Translations under genes and position numbers: made by a program | The notes under the pieces: model-generated | The model's database searches: none | Told to the model about the DNA's origin: nothing | What the model saw: the letters and a program-made list of their open reading frames with translations, nothing else | Shown: piece after piece, positions 1 through 10,445 of the stretch | Layout of the letters: each line of letters opens with the position of its first letter | Numbering within the stretch: the stretch's first letter is position 1 | Assembly: GCA_024529925.1 (NCBI GenBank) | Contig: JAFEUB010001066.1 | Coordinates: 62,001-126,000, forward strand | DNA: 64,000 nucleotides | Reading direction: 5' to 3' | From: Ophthalmolycus amberensis | Lineage: Eukaryota > Chordata > Actinopteri > Perciformes > Zoarcidae

Positions 1-429
1 GGAGCTGGATTCCAAAGGTTCGATGAGTCCGTTCAGCAGTCCTTCAGGCTCAGTACAAAGTCTTTTAGGGCTGCCGTGTCCACCCGTTGTTCAGTTGTTA
101 AAGTCAAGCAGTGGGGAGAGGGAAACTCTCTGTCTTTCAATCTTTGTCCACGAATGGCAATCTTTCTTTTCGTGAGCAGAGACGGATTCCTCAGATACTT
201 CTGTTGCGCGATGGTCCGTATCTTCTTGGAGCACTTGGACGGCTCCCGTGTAGAAATCCCAGCTTGTGGCTTGTAAGTGTCTCCTTTTATTGTTGATCTG
301 GGCTATCTGTTCCCCCCCCCCCCTCCCTTTCTGCACACATGATCTTCATCCCACCCTTATGTGTGAGTGCGTATGCTTATGGAAAGAACCTTATTCCCCT
401 CTCTCCCTTGCTCTTTCGGGCCCTTAGCC
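1..429. other. No recognised gene
   Basis: No open frame here resembles a known protein. The stretch is mixed-composition DNA with a short C-rich tract near 311-325. It runs into the end of a hAT-type repeat at about 430. Confidence 0.5.
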
Positions 430-464
430 CTGAAGGCCCATATAAAATACACGGCCCGCCACTT
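430..464 (-). repeat. Terminal fragment of a hAT element
   Basis: The segment ends in CGGCCCGCCACT, the reverse complement of the terminus AGTGGCGGGCCG that opens the next hAT copy at 496. It also matches the right end of the complete copy at about 32,488-32,526. Only some 35 bp are recognisable, so this is the end of a truncated copy facing away from the copy at 496, with an AT-dinucleotide spacer between them. Confidence 0.55.
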
Positions 465-495
465 TTATATATATATATATACATTATATATATAC
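465..495. repeat. (TA)n microsatellite
   Basis: About 30 bp of alternating T and A separate two head-to-head hAT termini. It is probably an AT-rich landing site that later expanded. Confidence 0.8.
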
Positions 496-1117
496 AGTGG
501 CGGGCCGTGCATTTCATACCTGGGCCTTCTGTGCTGTCCTACTACAGTTGAACAGCTACGGTGCAGATATATGAATCCATGCATGGCTTGCAAGCAAAAC
601 CCTAAAAATTTTATAATTTCTTCCATATCTTTCAATTTGAACTCTTACTACTCCAACTAACTTCTGCCAGCTTCTTAAATTTCACATTAGTAACGCGCTG
701 GTCCACTGACCAATCACGGCGCACGTTAATGCTGACCTACTTATCAGGCTACCTGGGTAGCACTGGCACGTCAAAGAATACGCCCAACATGTCAAACTAA
801 AGATCTGATTGGTTGAAGAGTATGACAATCAACTATATCGTCCTCATTCACTTAAACTGCAGTCTTCCTAGCGGGCCTCGGGCCTCTCTCTTACATAGAG
901 ACATAGAGTCTGAATCTGATTGGATAAAAGCTCTCCTTAAAACAAGCTGCGCTGGAAGCAGAGCAACTGAGGAAGACAGGAGCTGTGCAATGAGAAAATA
1001 AGCTAATGGGGAAAAAATTATAATACATGTAGTGTATTTGTGGAAAATTCTTAAATTATAAAATAGCTATAACTTTGTGATGCTGTTTAGGCCAGCAGAG
1101 AAGGCTTAGCTGGCCCT
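496..1117 (-). mobile_element. Non-autonomous hAT-type element
   Basis: The element opens with CAGTGGCGGGCCGTGCATT and closes near CTGGCCCTGACGG. Both ends, and interior blocks such as the sequence around 700-960, recur in the copies at 31,425-32,526 and at the right side of 59,873-60,519. Those copies keep traces of a hAT transposase and one has an 8-bp target duplication, which supports assigning the family to hAT. In this copy the transposase-bearing part is deleted and the last few bases of the right terminus (expected CCACTG) are missing, replaced by TACATATATA. It cannot move by itself. The strand given is that of the family's transposase. Confidence 0.7.
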
Positions 1118-3030
1118 GACGGTACATATATATATATAAAGCTAAATCTATCTAATGTAGTGTAAACATATTTTTAAACCTCCAAAACAGGACCCTTAAG
1201 TTTATTGCACGTTAATGCACGCACCATAGGCATGATATTGTGCTATCTGGATGGATTAGTATGAGCTCTTATATCGGGTACTTTACAAAGGAAGGAGTAA
1301 GCCTCCTAGAGGGCTTTAGAAAAGACAGACTTTTTATTTGGTATGACAGCTAACCGTTAGCATACTGACAAGTTCTGTCACTATGAAACAGCCGCAAGCT
1401 TTATAGCAACAGCCATGGACATTGATTGATTGACTTGTATATGTATACAGCCAAATCAATGTTGAATTATTATAATTGCTGCATTATTTATTTTTGATTG
1501 TTGAATAATTTAAAAATAGTTATTTAAATTGTGGTGAAAACCCAGATTATTTGGTAGTGACTGTTGGATGCGTTGGTACTCGGAACACCCAGCGTCCGGC
1601 TTCACCCAGACATCTGGTCACTGTTAAGTATTGGGACAATACATTCCAAATGTTTATTCAAGAGACATATTTGTACCAATGACTCTTTTCTCATTTCTGT
1701 CAACAAAACATGCTATTTTTTACGCAGAAGATTAGAAGTGTTGCATAAAAGTGAATGGTGCCATGATGGCTTCCTCTGTTTTTGCTCTCCAATCCCTCAG
1801 AGGTCAGCACTGTCAAGAAAGTTTGCCGTCAAAAATGTTTATGTCAAGGTTCACCAAGTTGAACTCAATGTGAAAGATTTGCACAGATGTGCTTCGCCCC
1901 TGAAACGTTATACATATATATATATATTTAACAACCAATAACCGATCATTCAGAACAAAAGAGAAGACTAAGGCAGGTTTGTATAAAAAAATACAGGCAA
2001 TGTGTCAAAACGGGTACAAGGCTGACTGGCTGGAGCAACAAGGCATTCTAGGCAATCTTACAGGGCACCGTGGCTACAGTGAGCAAGCTCATGTGCACTG
2101 ATACTAATCTATAGGGCTTTTATAGGGCATCACTAGTAACTGATGAGGTAAGTGTGCAGGCAGATCAGATGACTGGAGAATATGGGAAGCTCGCACAAGG
2201 CAACTGGTGCCCAGGTGGGGAATGACAAGGTCTGACAGGCCGACAGTGGAAAAGAAATAGCAATTGGTGACTGAGTTTAAGCTATTGATACTTCGCTACA
2301 TCCCTGTTTGAACTAACACAGAGACTTTTTCTATTCCACAAGGTATACACTCAATAAAGAGTGTAGTCCAGTTTTAAAGATCTTTGAGTTCCAAAATGTG
2401 TTTCCCATGTGTCCAGATGCCATCCTGTGGTACATCAAATATATTGATTAACAAAACAAATTGAAATTAGAAAGTGAAAAGGCAGAAAACAACAACACAG
2501 TAAACATAACTCTGCATATGCATTCATAGTGGCCATACCTCAGTAAGATGGGGAATATTTTGATAATCTAATAGTATCAGCTCCATATACACACATACGG
2601 ATTTATCGGAGTGAATGTAGACCTGCTGATGTGGTTGTGCTGCTCGCTGTGTCTGAGGCTGTGTCATCTCTGCTTCTATTTGCAAGGTGTTTATTCCGTC
2701 AACGACTTGAGTGTTTGCCCAGCTGGCACATACTGACTCTGGCAACGCCAATGCACCACCTCCCCTGGGGGGCAGATTGATCTCGGGCCTCACTCACTGG
2801 TGTGTGTGTGTGCGCAGCGGGGGGTTGGTGGGAGGAGTTATGGGAGCTAAATAGAAGGAGCAATGCCGATCACCCCCCCTCGTCGCACCCTCTGCACCTT
2901 ATCCACCCCTCTGCCCTACACTCTTTACCAGAGAGCATGTGCAATGTCTGCTGAGGCAGTGGCAGCGGCAATCCGACCTGCATGAGTGTGTATTGATGCC
3001 CATCCAAAAGCTGCCACCACTGCCATATAG
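1118..3030. other. No recognised gene
   Basis: This is AT-rich, non-coding sequence with short TA repeats at about 1122-1139 and 1909-1929. None of the open frames, including one of 125 codons at 1564-1941, has recognisable motifs or plausible splice context. The part after 2,780 is GC-richer with GT runs. Confidence 0.5.
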
Positions 3031-3056
3031 CCCCCCCCCCCCCCCCCCCCCCCCCC
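3031..3056. repeat. Poly-C tract (26 bp)
   Basis: An uninterrupted run of 26 C residues. Such tracts are hard to sequence, so the exact length may be wrong. Confidence 0.9.
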
Positions 3057-4029
3057 AGCCAAAGTGGGACGGCTTAGCCCCACATAATCCCTATTGACTG
3101 CCTCTTGCTTTGTCTGCCAATTCCCAGCATTGGATTTGTCTCACTCGATGATGCGCTCCACTCCACTTCTCCCACATTAATCCATACTGTTATTACTTTT
3201 CAATACCAATGCTAATTATTGCCAACCTACCCATCCGACGCCACCCTGACATTGCCACACATACCGTTTTGGACGTAAAACAGCAAAATAAGAACAAATG
3301 ACTTAAGAGCCATTGACAAGAGGCCAAGGATGACAGCAATGGAGTTAATTCCATCCTTTAGCTGCTGACAAATCAACTGGCGGCTGCAAAGTGAGTGTGA
3401 AATGCAACATGGGATACAGGGTGAAACAGCATGGCAACATGAGGACGCCATCCTTGCTATGCTGCAATCAGAGACGTGCCAACTTTTAGGGACAACCTGC
3501 ATGTGTGTGTCTGTCCCACAAGATTGACATACCCTAAATTTGCCGATTTTGCTTCTTTTCGTCATGATTCTTATCACTGTGGTAATTTTTACATTGCATA
3601 TCTAAAACATCACTTGTCACTCCAATATCCAATCGCCATTACTGTGGCTTTGCTCTATATTAAGTCTGTGTGAGTGTGTTTCTGTGGGTGGCAACCTTTT
3701 CTTTGTCTATTCATCCTTGTGTGCCGATGCTGGTCAAACAGTGCCCCTTTTATGGCTGTCAATTTAAAAAAAAGTGCTAGCACTTTATCTGTGTACTAAA
3801 AACAATGCTGGCTGAATTGAACAGATTGCAGCGTAAGGGTAACCGAAGTATTTTTCAACCTGGACCCTCATTTGCCATGGTTTTGTGTCAGTAAGCAACT
3901 ATTGTAGACAACAACTTTTGAAATTGGTCCAGTATGAATGTGAACGTTGCAGACGGCAGCTGCGAAACAGGCTGCAATCAATTATGGCAATTGTCTGCAA
4001 AACGCGAAGAATATGCCCAAGGCTACAGG
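3057..4029. other. No recognised gene
   Basis: The stretch has no supported gene. Frames on both strands are short and show no known motif. Confidence 0.45.
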
Positions 4030-4152
4030 ATGCATTTGTAGCACAACTAGCCACAACCTCAGTGTGTCCCTATCCAACAAAGGTAGTCTATGAAAGCTGC
4101 ACAAAGTGTTGCTCGACAATTTGTTGGTACAATTCGGAATTGCACAAACCAT
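4030..4152 (-). pseudogene. THAP zinc-finger domain fragment
   Basis: Translating the minus strand from the ATG at 4152 gives about 40 residues with the features of an N-terminal THAP domain: MVCAIPNC (the first two cysteines of the C2CH module), then SFHRLPL, then a tryptophan in LWLVVLQ. THAP domains are DNA-binding modules found in host regulators and in P-element-like transposases (THAP9 type). The second half, with the later Cys and His ligands, is missing. After the HP at about 4,040 the frame goes into unrelated residues and stops at 3982. The match could be an exon ending near CATCCT|GTAGCC or a truncated transposon or retrocopy. Nothing nearby continues the domain, so I treat it as a relic. 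Confidence 0.5.
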
Positions 4153-4474
4153 TTTTTTTTTTGCCACACTTTCTGTCCTCCAACACAAACTCTTTTCGGC
4201 ACTCCTCACTCAAAGTGACTCACGTTTCTACTGTTGTCTCACCTCTTGCTAGATTTCAGAACGAGACTTCTGCTTGAGGAAGACTTAGTTAGACACAATA
4301 ACAAACAGACCAGATCACACGAAGATAAAGACAAACATTTTATTTCTCTGAAGGGTCCTTTCCATAATGTTGTCAGATACTTATAATAACAATCTGAGCG
4401 TGTCAGTGGCAAAAACAAGCATTTTAGAGCTCATACATTGACGGTGCCCCAAAAGATTAAATTAAAGCATGTTT

Positions 4475-5810
4475 AACAGTATACGTATTGTAACTTGAGG
4501 TTCTATGAGTATACGCACAGACCTCTGAGAGCTGTCACTATTACACATGTGCAGGCGTGAAGAATTTTTGTTCGCCCTTGTGCCCTGCTTTGGCCTCTCT
4601 TACATCTGCTCCTTAAAGGGGCATAAAAGCGCTGTGTGACCAAAGTCCTGAATTTAAACCAACATTTCTTCAGCTGCAGTAGGAACCAGAGGGGCCCACA
4701 GCTTAGAGGGCAATACCTACCTCATTGAATCAAGAGTTACAACACATAACTATTGTGTAGGCTACGCCCTCTAAGAGCTGTTTTACTGGGTGCTTTTAAG
4801 TTAAAAGTGGATGTAGTCTATGCCCCACTGTGACACCTAGGTCCACAAGCAGAAAAACAAACACACCAGGTCACAAACCGTAGATGCCACGTAAAAAAGG
4901 CATGGAAGGTACTGACTGTGCCACAGTTAACACAGCCCTGTGTGGAGAGAAAATATATCACACTCTTCACTGTCAATGCAGAAGAGTGGAGACATCAATT
5001 TTTAACCTAACGGTCCCCATGCAGCCAGCTAATCCGTGAAAATGAAAGGCGCATGATCCAGCAATGCTTAATTTCCCACCGAAAACTTTCAATCCTAAAT
5101 GAGATAGAGAGGATTCCGATACATCCAGCAGATAGAAACAGATGAAAGGGCACGGAGAAGCCCAGGATGCGGCTGCGCAGATGTCTGCCACTGTCATGAG
5201 GATGAAGCTCTCGTGAAGTGCGCTGGGATGCCCTGCGGAGGCTCCACTCCTGCTGCACTGTAGGCCAGTGTGATGGCATCACACAGCCAGTGGGACAGAT
5301 GCTGTTTTGACAAAGCCACGCCTTGAGAGTGCCCTCTGCAATGAACGAACAGCACTTGTGTCTTCCTTGTGTTTAACGTGTGTGTGATATTCTGAGACAA
5401 ACACTGGGCAGAATTGGTTAGATGCTTCTTCTGCCTCATTCTGGTGGGGCAGAGGGGAAAAAACCCAGACGAAGGATTCTCGACCAAAAGACTTTAGATG
5501 TAAATGAGGGATTTGACTGTAAGGTTGCGTCCAATGGAAAGGCACGATAGTGAGACTGACAGCAGGCATAGGTCTCTCCCTCTCTTCGTCGAAGTCAGGG
5601 CCAGGAGAAGTAGCTGTCTTGAGAAATAGCATCTTAGGAGAGATTCTGGTTACTGGCTCAAACTGGGTTGACTCCACAAGCGCGTGCAAAACCAGCTGTA
5701 AATTCCACTGTGGTACCACAGAGCTTACGTTGGGTTTCTCTCATCTGCCAACTTTCAAAAAGAGGTTCACTAAGGGATGCACAAAAAAACAAGTTCCCTC
5801 CATATTCTTC
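4475..5810 (-). mobile_element. DIRS-like retrotransposon, 3' fragment
   Basis: This is the distal part of a DIRS-type element read on the minus strand. Coding traces of its tyrosine recombinase lie at 4973-5719 and a little upstream (a HPLVNLFLK-like stretch at about 5,760-5,780). Downstream of the recombinase the minus strand ends with ATAGAACCTCAAGTTACA near 4,477-4,515. That resembles the right inverted-repeat end of the DIRS copy at 23,937-23,990 (ATAGAACCGTAGTTACATT). A second related stretch near 4,712-4,750 sits where the internal complementary region is expected. The 5' half (gag, reverse transcriptase) is absent. The fragment differs a great deal from the second DIRS copy, so it belongs to another subfamily. 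Confidence 0.6.
4973..5719 (-). pseudogene. DIRS tyrosine recombinase, frameshifted
   Basis: The recombinase excises and integrates the circular DNA intermediate of DIRS elements. Blocks appear in the expected order but in different frames: WNLQLVLHAL (about 5,705-5,675), LFVHCRG followed by LSKQHLSHW (about 5,350-5,290), AHFTR (about 5,215, the H-x-x-R motif), and ADICAAASWASP followed by FYLLDV (about 5,185-5,110). The last contains the position of the tyrosine nucleophile. Frame changes fall at about 5,490-5,350 and about 5,195-5,210. The motif order and spacing match the DIRS recombinase family, but no intact frame remains, so the gene is dead. Confidence 0.7.
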
Positions 5811-5920
5811 AGGGCAGGGCAACTGCTGATGGGGCCAAATTGTTATTTACCAACTTTTGAGGGAAAATTAACATGAGAAACATGGGCCATGACGTGGGAT
5901 CTAAGCATCTTTCCACATAC

Positions 5921-6117
5921 CGGCGCTGAAAAGCAGACCATCTACCCGCAGTAACACGCTGTAGTTGAAGGGGCTCTAGCGCCTTGCATTGTGCGCAAAA
6001 ATGTTCCAAGCGTTTCCGTTTAGCTGCCAGGCCTACAGTCACTGGCCTAGCTCCGGGAGGTGGAGGACCACACCGTCCAATTAAGAAAATACGTCTTTGC
6101 GCCTTGGAAGCGGCCAT
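5921..6117 (-). CDS. Possible first coding exon, unknown protein
   Basis: On the minus strand an ATG at 6117 in a good context (AACATGG) opens about 65 codons starting MAASKAQRR. The frame is rich in basic residues and has a PPPPG stretch and a CAQC pair. At 5920 the sequence reads GTATGTGG, a good splice-donor consensus, so this could be the first exon of a host gene, or of a spliced transposon gene. I do not recognise the protein. I see no matching downstream exon; the sequence to its left is a DIRS relic. The frame also stays open past the donor, so the splice reading is only a suggestion. Confidence 0.22.
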
Positions 6118-6129
6118 GTTTTCCCTGTG

Positions 6130-6570
6130 AGTAGCTGCACCATGGTCGAAAACCATGACGCTGTCATGCGTTCTAGTGACACCAGAATAACTGTTAGATT
6201 ATGTTCTTACACTTCTTACACTTGGAGAACACCAAACCCGAGAATAGCCATAAGACAGCTGATGTACTGGTCTGTTGATATGGGTCGCAGCCAGCTCCTT
6301 ACTGTGAGGAGCGAGTGTTCACTCCCCACAGCCCATGGGAATGCCGCCTCAAAAGCGCCGGTGCTGGCAGTGGTGCTGAAAGTGTACGACACCATCAGCG
6401 AGCCACGTTATGTGTTCAAAAAACTGAGTCTCCGAGTGTGCTGGGATATCACCACGTACTGGCGCCGATGGATGGGAGGTGGTTGATAATTCAGAAATGC
6501 GCGATTTGAACTTGGATTTGTTACTCATGTGACAAAACACATACACCATAAAGAAACACACTGCAAATAC
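6130..6570. other. No recognised gene
   Basis: Between the possible exon and the tail of the LINE I see no motif-bearing frame and no clear repeat terminus. Confidence 0.45.
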
Positions 6571-6572
6571 AG

Positions 6573-6592
6573 AATGAATGAATGAATGAATT
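6573..6592 (-). repeat. LINE 3' tail, (ATTC)n
   Basis: Four to five units of GAAT/ATTC mark the 3' end of the LINE on the minus strand. Short tandem tails in place of poly-A are typical of L2/CR1-type LINEs. Confidence 0.8.
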
Positions 6593-6791
6593 TTATTTAT
6601 ATAGCGCTTTTCACAGACAGTGGTATCACAAAGTGCTTAACAGAGCAGACATTTAAAAGCATAAAAACACAATGTGACCCAAGGGTCAATAAATTATCTA
6701 CACAGAGAAAATTAAAAAATTAAAAATAATAAAAAATAAAATAAAAATGTAAAACATATTTTAAGAGCAGGTCTAGGACATGGGTTTACTT

Positions 6792-8895
6792 TTACACAAA
6801 CGCCAGCCTAAACAGGTGGGTTTTGAGCTGGCTTTTAAAAGTATTCACAGTATCTGCGAGGCGCAGCGTTGCAGGCAGAGCATTCCAGAGCCTCGGGGCC
6901 ACTGCCTCAAAGGCTCGGTCACCACGGGTCTTAAATCGTGTGCGTGGGACTGACAGAAGACCTAGAGCGTTTGACCTGAGAGTGCGGGCGGGTGAATAGG
7001 GGCGAAGTAGATCAGCTACATAAGCTGGAGCCTGACCGTGAAGTGCTCTGTAAGTGATGGTGAGAATTTTAAAGTGTATCCTAGATGCTACAGGGAGCCA
7101 GTGGAGAGATCGGAGTACGGGGGTGATGTGAGACCGTCGATTTGTCCTGGTGAGTAATCTGGCGGCAGCGTTTTGGATGACCTGCAGACGGTTAAGAGCA
7201 GATACACTGAGTGATGTGAAAAGTGAGTTGCAGTAGTCAATGCGTGAAGAGATAAATGTGTGTATGATCATTTCTAATTCAGGTGTTGATACTACAGATC
7301 TCAGTTTACTGATATTTCTTAGATGGAAGAAACATGACCTGGACAGCTGGTTAACATGAGGGTCAAACGACATGGATCGATCAAAGAAAATCCCTAGATT
7401 GCGCAGGTTGCAATGGGCAGCAGAGGAGAGTGGACTAATAATCTGCCTGATCATGGGGACAAGCTCCTCTGGAGCAATAACTAGGACCTCCGTCTTAGAG
7501 TCGTTGAGTTGCAAGCAGTTTTCTGCCGTCCAGTCTCTGATGGCATTTACACAGTCCAGGAGCCTAGTTAATGTGAATGCCTCGCTGGGTTTGAATGACA
7601 GATGGAGTTGGATATCGTCTGCATATAAGTGATAGGACACATTATAGCTTTTTATAATCGGTCCCAAAGGTAACAGATAAAGGGAAAATAACAGAGGCCC
7701 CAGAACCTAGCCCTGCGGTACACCACAAGACAGTGGCGAGGTAACAGACACAAAATCACCCACAGAGACATTGAAACTTCTGTCATTGAGGTAAGATGTA
7801 AACCAGTCTAACGCTATGCCAGATATGCCCACCCAATCACGTAGCCTCTTGATCAGGATGTCATGGTCTACAGTGTCAAATGCAGAACTGAGGTCCAGAA
7901 GAACTAACACAGAGCAGTCACCTGCATCAGCACACATGAGAATGTCATTTGAAACCCTCAGGAGAGCGGTTTCAGTAGAGTGTTGCTTACGAAACCCAGA
8001 CTGGAACTTGTCATACATGTTGTGCCTCTCCAGTGCAGCAGTAAGTTGTTTGGCCACCACTTTCTCTAAAATTTTGGACAAGAAAGGCAGTTTTGATATG
8101 GGCCTGTAGTTCATGGGCAAAGCTGGATCTAAGTTAGGTTTCTTTAATAAGGGCTGGATAGTGGCATGTTTGAAATAGGAAGGGACAATTCCTGTCGACA
8201 ATGAGGTATTGACAATAGATGTTACTGCAGGGCCAATAGTTAGCAGAACTTTCTTAAATAGAGAGGATGGAATTATATCCAGAGGGCAAGATGATGGCTT
8301 TGTTTTGTTAATTAAGTCCATCAGGTCTTGAAGGCTGATAGGCTGGAAAGAGTCCAGAACAGCAGGAGATTGCGAGGAGCTACAAGTAGATGAACAGATC
8401 CCAGGCTGAATGCCAGACCTAATACCTGTTACCTTATCAATAAAATAGATAAGGAATTTGTTGCAATCGTCAACAGAATAGCATGGTAAAGTGGAGACAG
8501 ACGGTGAAACAATTCTCTTAATTGTGTCAAACAGAATCTTGGGATTTCTCTTTGAAGAAGAGATTAGGTTGGCAAAATAAGCAGTTCTAGCTTCCTTTAC
8601 TCCAGTATCAAAAGAAACTCTGAGGTCTTTGAGATATAAACGATGCACTTCTAGCCCAGTAGCTTTCCAGAGCCGCTCTGTCCTGCGACACTTCTGTCTC
8701 AGGCTGCACACAGCGTCTGTCATCCACGGAGTAGTGTTATAGGCAGCCCTGGTCCTTTCCTTAAGAGGTGCCACTTTATCCAGCAAAGTGGTGCAATGTT
8801 CATTAAATGACTGTATCAAGTGTTCAACATCATCGAGATTTGTGTTAATATCACAGCAGAAGTGCATAGAGAAATGATCAGCTGTACTCTGAGTA
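6792..8895 (-). pseudogene. L2 ORF2: reverse transcriptase portion
   Basis: This is the C-terminal half of ORF2, which copies LINE RNA at the nicked target. Reading from 8895 downwards: a linker starting after the insert (DHFSMHF), then RT blocks YRPIS, FQSGFRKQHSTETALL and SSAFDTVDHDIL (the first catalytic Asp), GVPQG, and the YADD active site at about 7,620. A C-terminal domain ends at 6792. One in-frame TAG at 7707-7709 falls directly after GVPQG, where a sense codon is normal in this family; the frame continues on both sides, so this is a point nonsense mutation. The N-terminal endonuclease lies beyond the insert at 12,855-13,610. Confidence 0.88.
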
Positions 8896-8897
8896 AT

Positions 8898-9223
8898 TCA
8901 CTAGCTTGGCCCCCACCTCGGCCAGAGTGAGCCTTCGTCGGTTGTTTGGAGTGTGAGGGATGGCTGATGGAGATGTGCCTGCTGCGGTTTGGGGGATGTG
9001 GCTGAGGGTCCACTGCGGCTCCCGGGCCTTGCAGAACCCCCGATCTCCGAGGGATAGGCGCGTGATGCTATGGGGGGAGATGACCATTAGCAGAGGGAGG
9101 GAGGGTGGGGTGCAGAAACCCCGAGTGTGCCTGAGGCTTGGAGTGGGTAGGTATTTATAGGGGTGTGGCCGGAAGTGGCTGAGGTGTGGTCCTGCTCCTG
9201 AAATTCAGCTAAGTTTTATCTCC
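8898..9223 (-). repeat. Short unit of the insert
   Basis: This 326-bp unit shares its ends with the long unit: 8898-9041 equals 9227-9370, and 9111-9223 matches 12,684-12,796. On the minus strand it has a TATAAATAC box at 9151-9160. Downstream of that an open frame runs from ATG 9087 to 8878, starting MVISPHS, past the end of the unit into the LINE. The frame has no known motif. The unit looks like an internal-deletion derivative of the long one, or a terminal repeat, though real LTR hallmarks (TG...CA, primer site) are missing. Confidence 0.6.
9151..9160 (-). promoter_or_regulatory. Putative TATA box
   Basis: The minus strand reads CTATAAATAC. The same box occurs in the matching end of the long unit at 12,724-12,733, so both units could carry a promoter firing leftwards. 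The call rests on sequence alone. Confidence 0.35.
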
Positions 9224-9226
9224 AAT

Positions 9227-9370
9227 TCACTAGCTTGGCCCCCACCTCGGCCAGAGTGAGCCTTCGTCGGTTGTTTGGAGTGTGAGGGATGGCTGATGGA
9301 GATGTGCCTGCTGCGGTTTGGGGGATGTGGCTGAGGGTCCACTGCGGCTCCCGGGCCTTGCAGAACCCCC
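9227..9370. repeat. Shared left end of the long unit
   Basis: This 144-bp block repeats 8898-9041 with no difference that I see. After 9370 the two units diverge (CGATCTCC in one, AAAATCAG in the other). Confidence 0.8.
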
Positions 9371-9770
9371 AAAATCAGCCTGCGCTGGTCGGCAAAAACG
9401 GGTGAGGATTTGTGGATCTAGAGACGGCGTTTGGATGTGGCCGAACCGCTGTTGGACGGTTGTCTGCAGGAGGGCTGGACTCCTGGAATGGGAACGAGAA
9501 GCCATGCTTTGCGGTGGCCCAGACGTGAGCTGCAAGGCGGCTACTATGGTTCCAATTTCGTAGCATGGGGGGAACGACTTGGCATCTGCTTGCGAGGTCC
9601 GAGGCTGGTCTACGGCCACGTCGGCCGTCGTGGAACCCCCAAAAGACGGCAGAGGGAGCGGCATCGTTGTCGGCCAATGTGTGGGTCCATCGCTGGAAGT
9701 GGGCGGGGTGGGGTCACTGGCATCCCGGTGCCCGGTGTCCCGGCAAGTTGCCTTCTCGTTCTAGGAAAAG

Positions 9771-10432
9771 CGGAATAGGGGAGGGGGACAGAGGAGAGGG
9801 GACCTGGCAGCCCGGTGCCAGGCCTTTAGAGGGGGACAGAGGCAAGGAGACCCGGCAACCCGGTGCCAGGAATCTGCCTAGTAGGAAGAGCGGAATAGGG
9901 GGGGGGGGGGACAGAGGAGAGGGGACCTGGCAGCCCGGTGCCAGGTCTTTAGAGGGGGACAGAAGCAAGGAGACCCGGCAACCCGGTGCCAGGAATCTGC
10001 CTAGTGCCTAGTGGGAAGAGTAGGCGCAGTAAGAAAAGCGGGATAGGGGAGGGGGACGGGGGAGAGGGAACCTGGCAGCCCGGTGCCAGGACTTAGAGAG
10101 GGGGACAGAAGCAAGGAGACCTGGCAGCCCGGTGCCAGGAACCTGCCTAGTGGGAAGAATATGCGTAGTAGGAAGGCGGCATAGGGGACAGAGGAGAGGG
10201 AACCTGGCAACCCGGTGCCAGGACTTAGAGAGGGGGACAGAGGCAAGGGGACCTGGCAGCCCGGGCCCAGGAATCTGCCTAGAGGGAAGAGTATGCGTAG
10301 TAGGAAAGCGGCATAGGGGACAGAGGAGAGGGAACCTGGCAACCCGGTGCCAGGACTTAGAGAGGGGGACGGAGGAAAGGAGACCTGGCAACCTGGTGCC
10401 TGGCGTGGCTTTGGAATGGCTGGAGGAGTTGG
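9771..10432. repeat. Tandem ~120-bp repeat block
   Basis: About five imperfect copies of a ~120-bp unit occur. Each contains two versions of CCTGGCAGCCCGGTGCCAGG, itself a near-palindrome (CTGGCA...TGCCAG), and a GAGGGGGACAGAGG purine run. The copies vary mainly in G-run length and in single bases. Confidence 0.8.
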
Positions 10433-10445
10433 CACGGTGTGCTTC

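Noticed and set aside
1564..1941. 125-codon plus-strand frame
   Set aside because: No motif, AT-rich context, ends in TA repeats; length is within chance for this composition.
9230..9664. 144-codon minus-strand frame inside the insert
   Set aside because: No recognisable motif, and in the shared left end it runs in a different frame from the short unit's frame.
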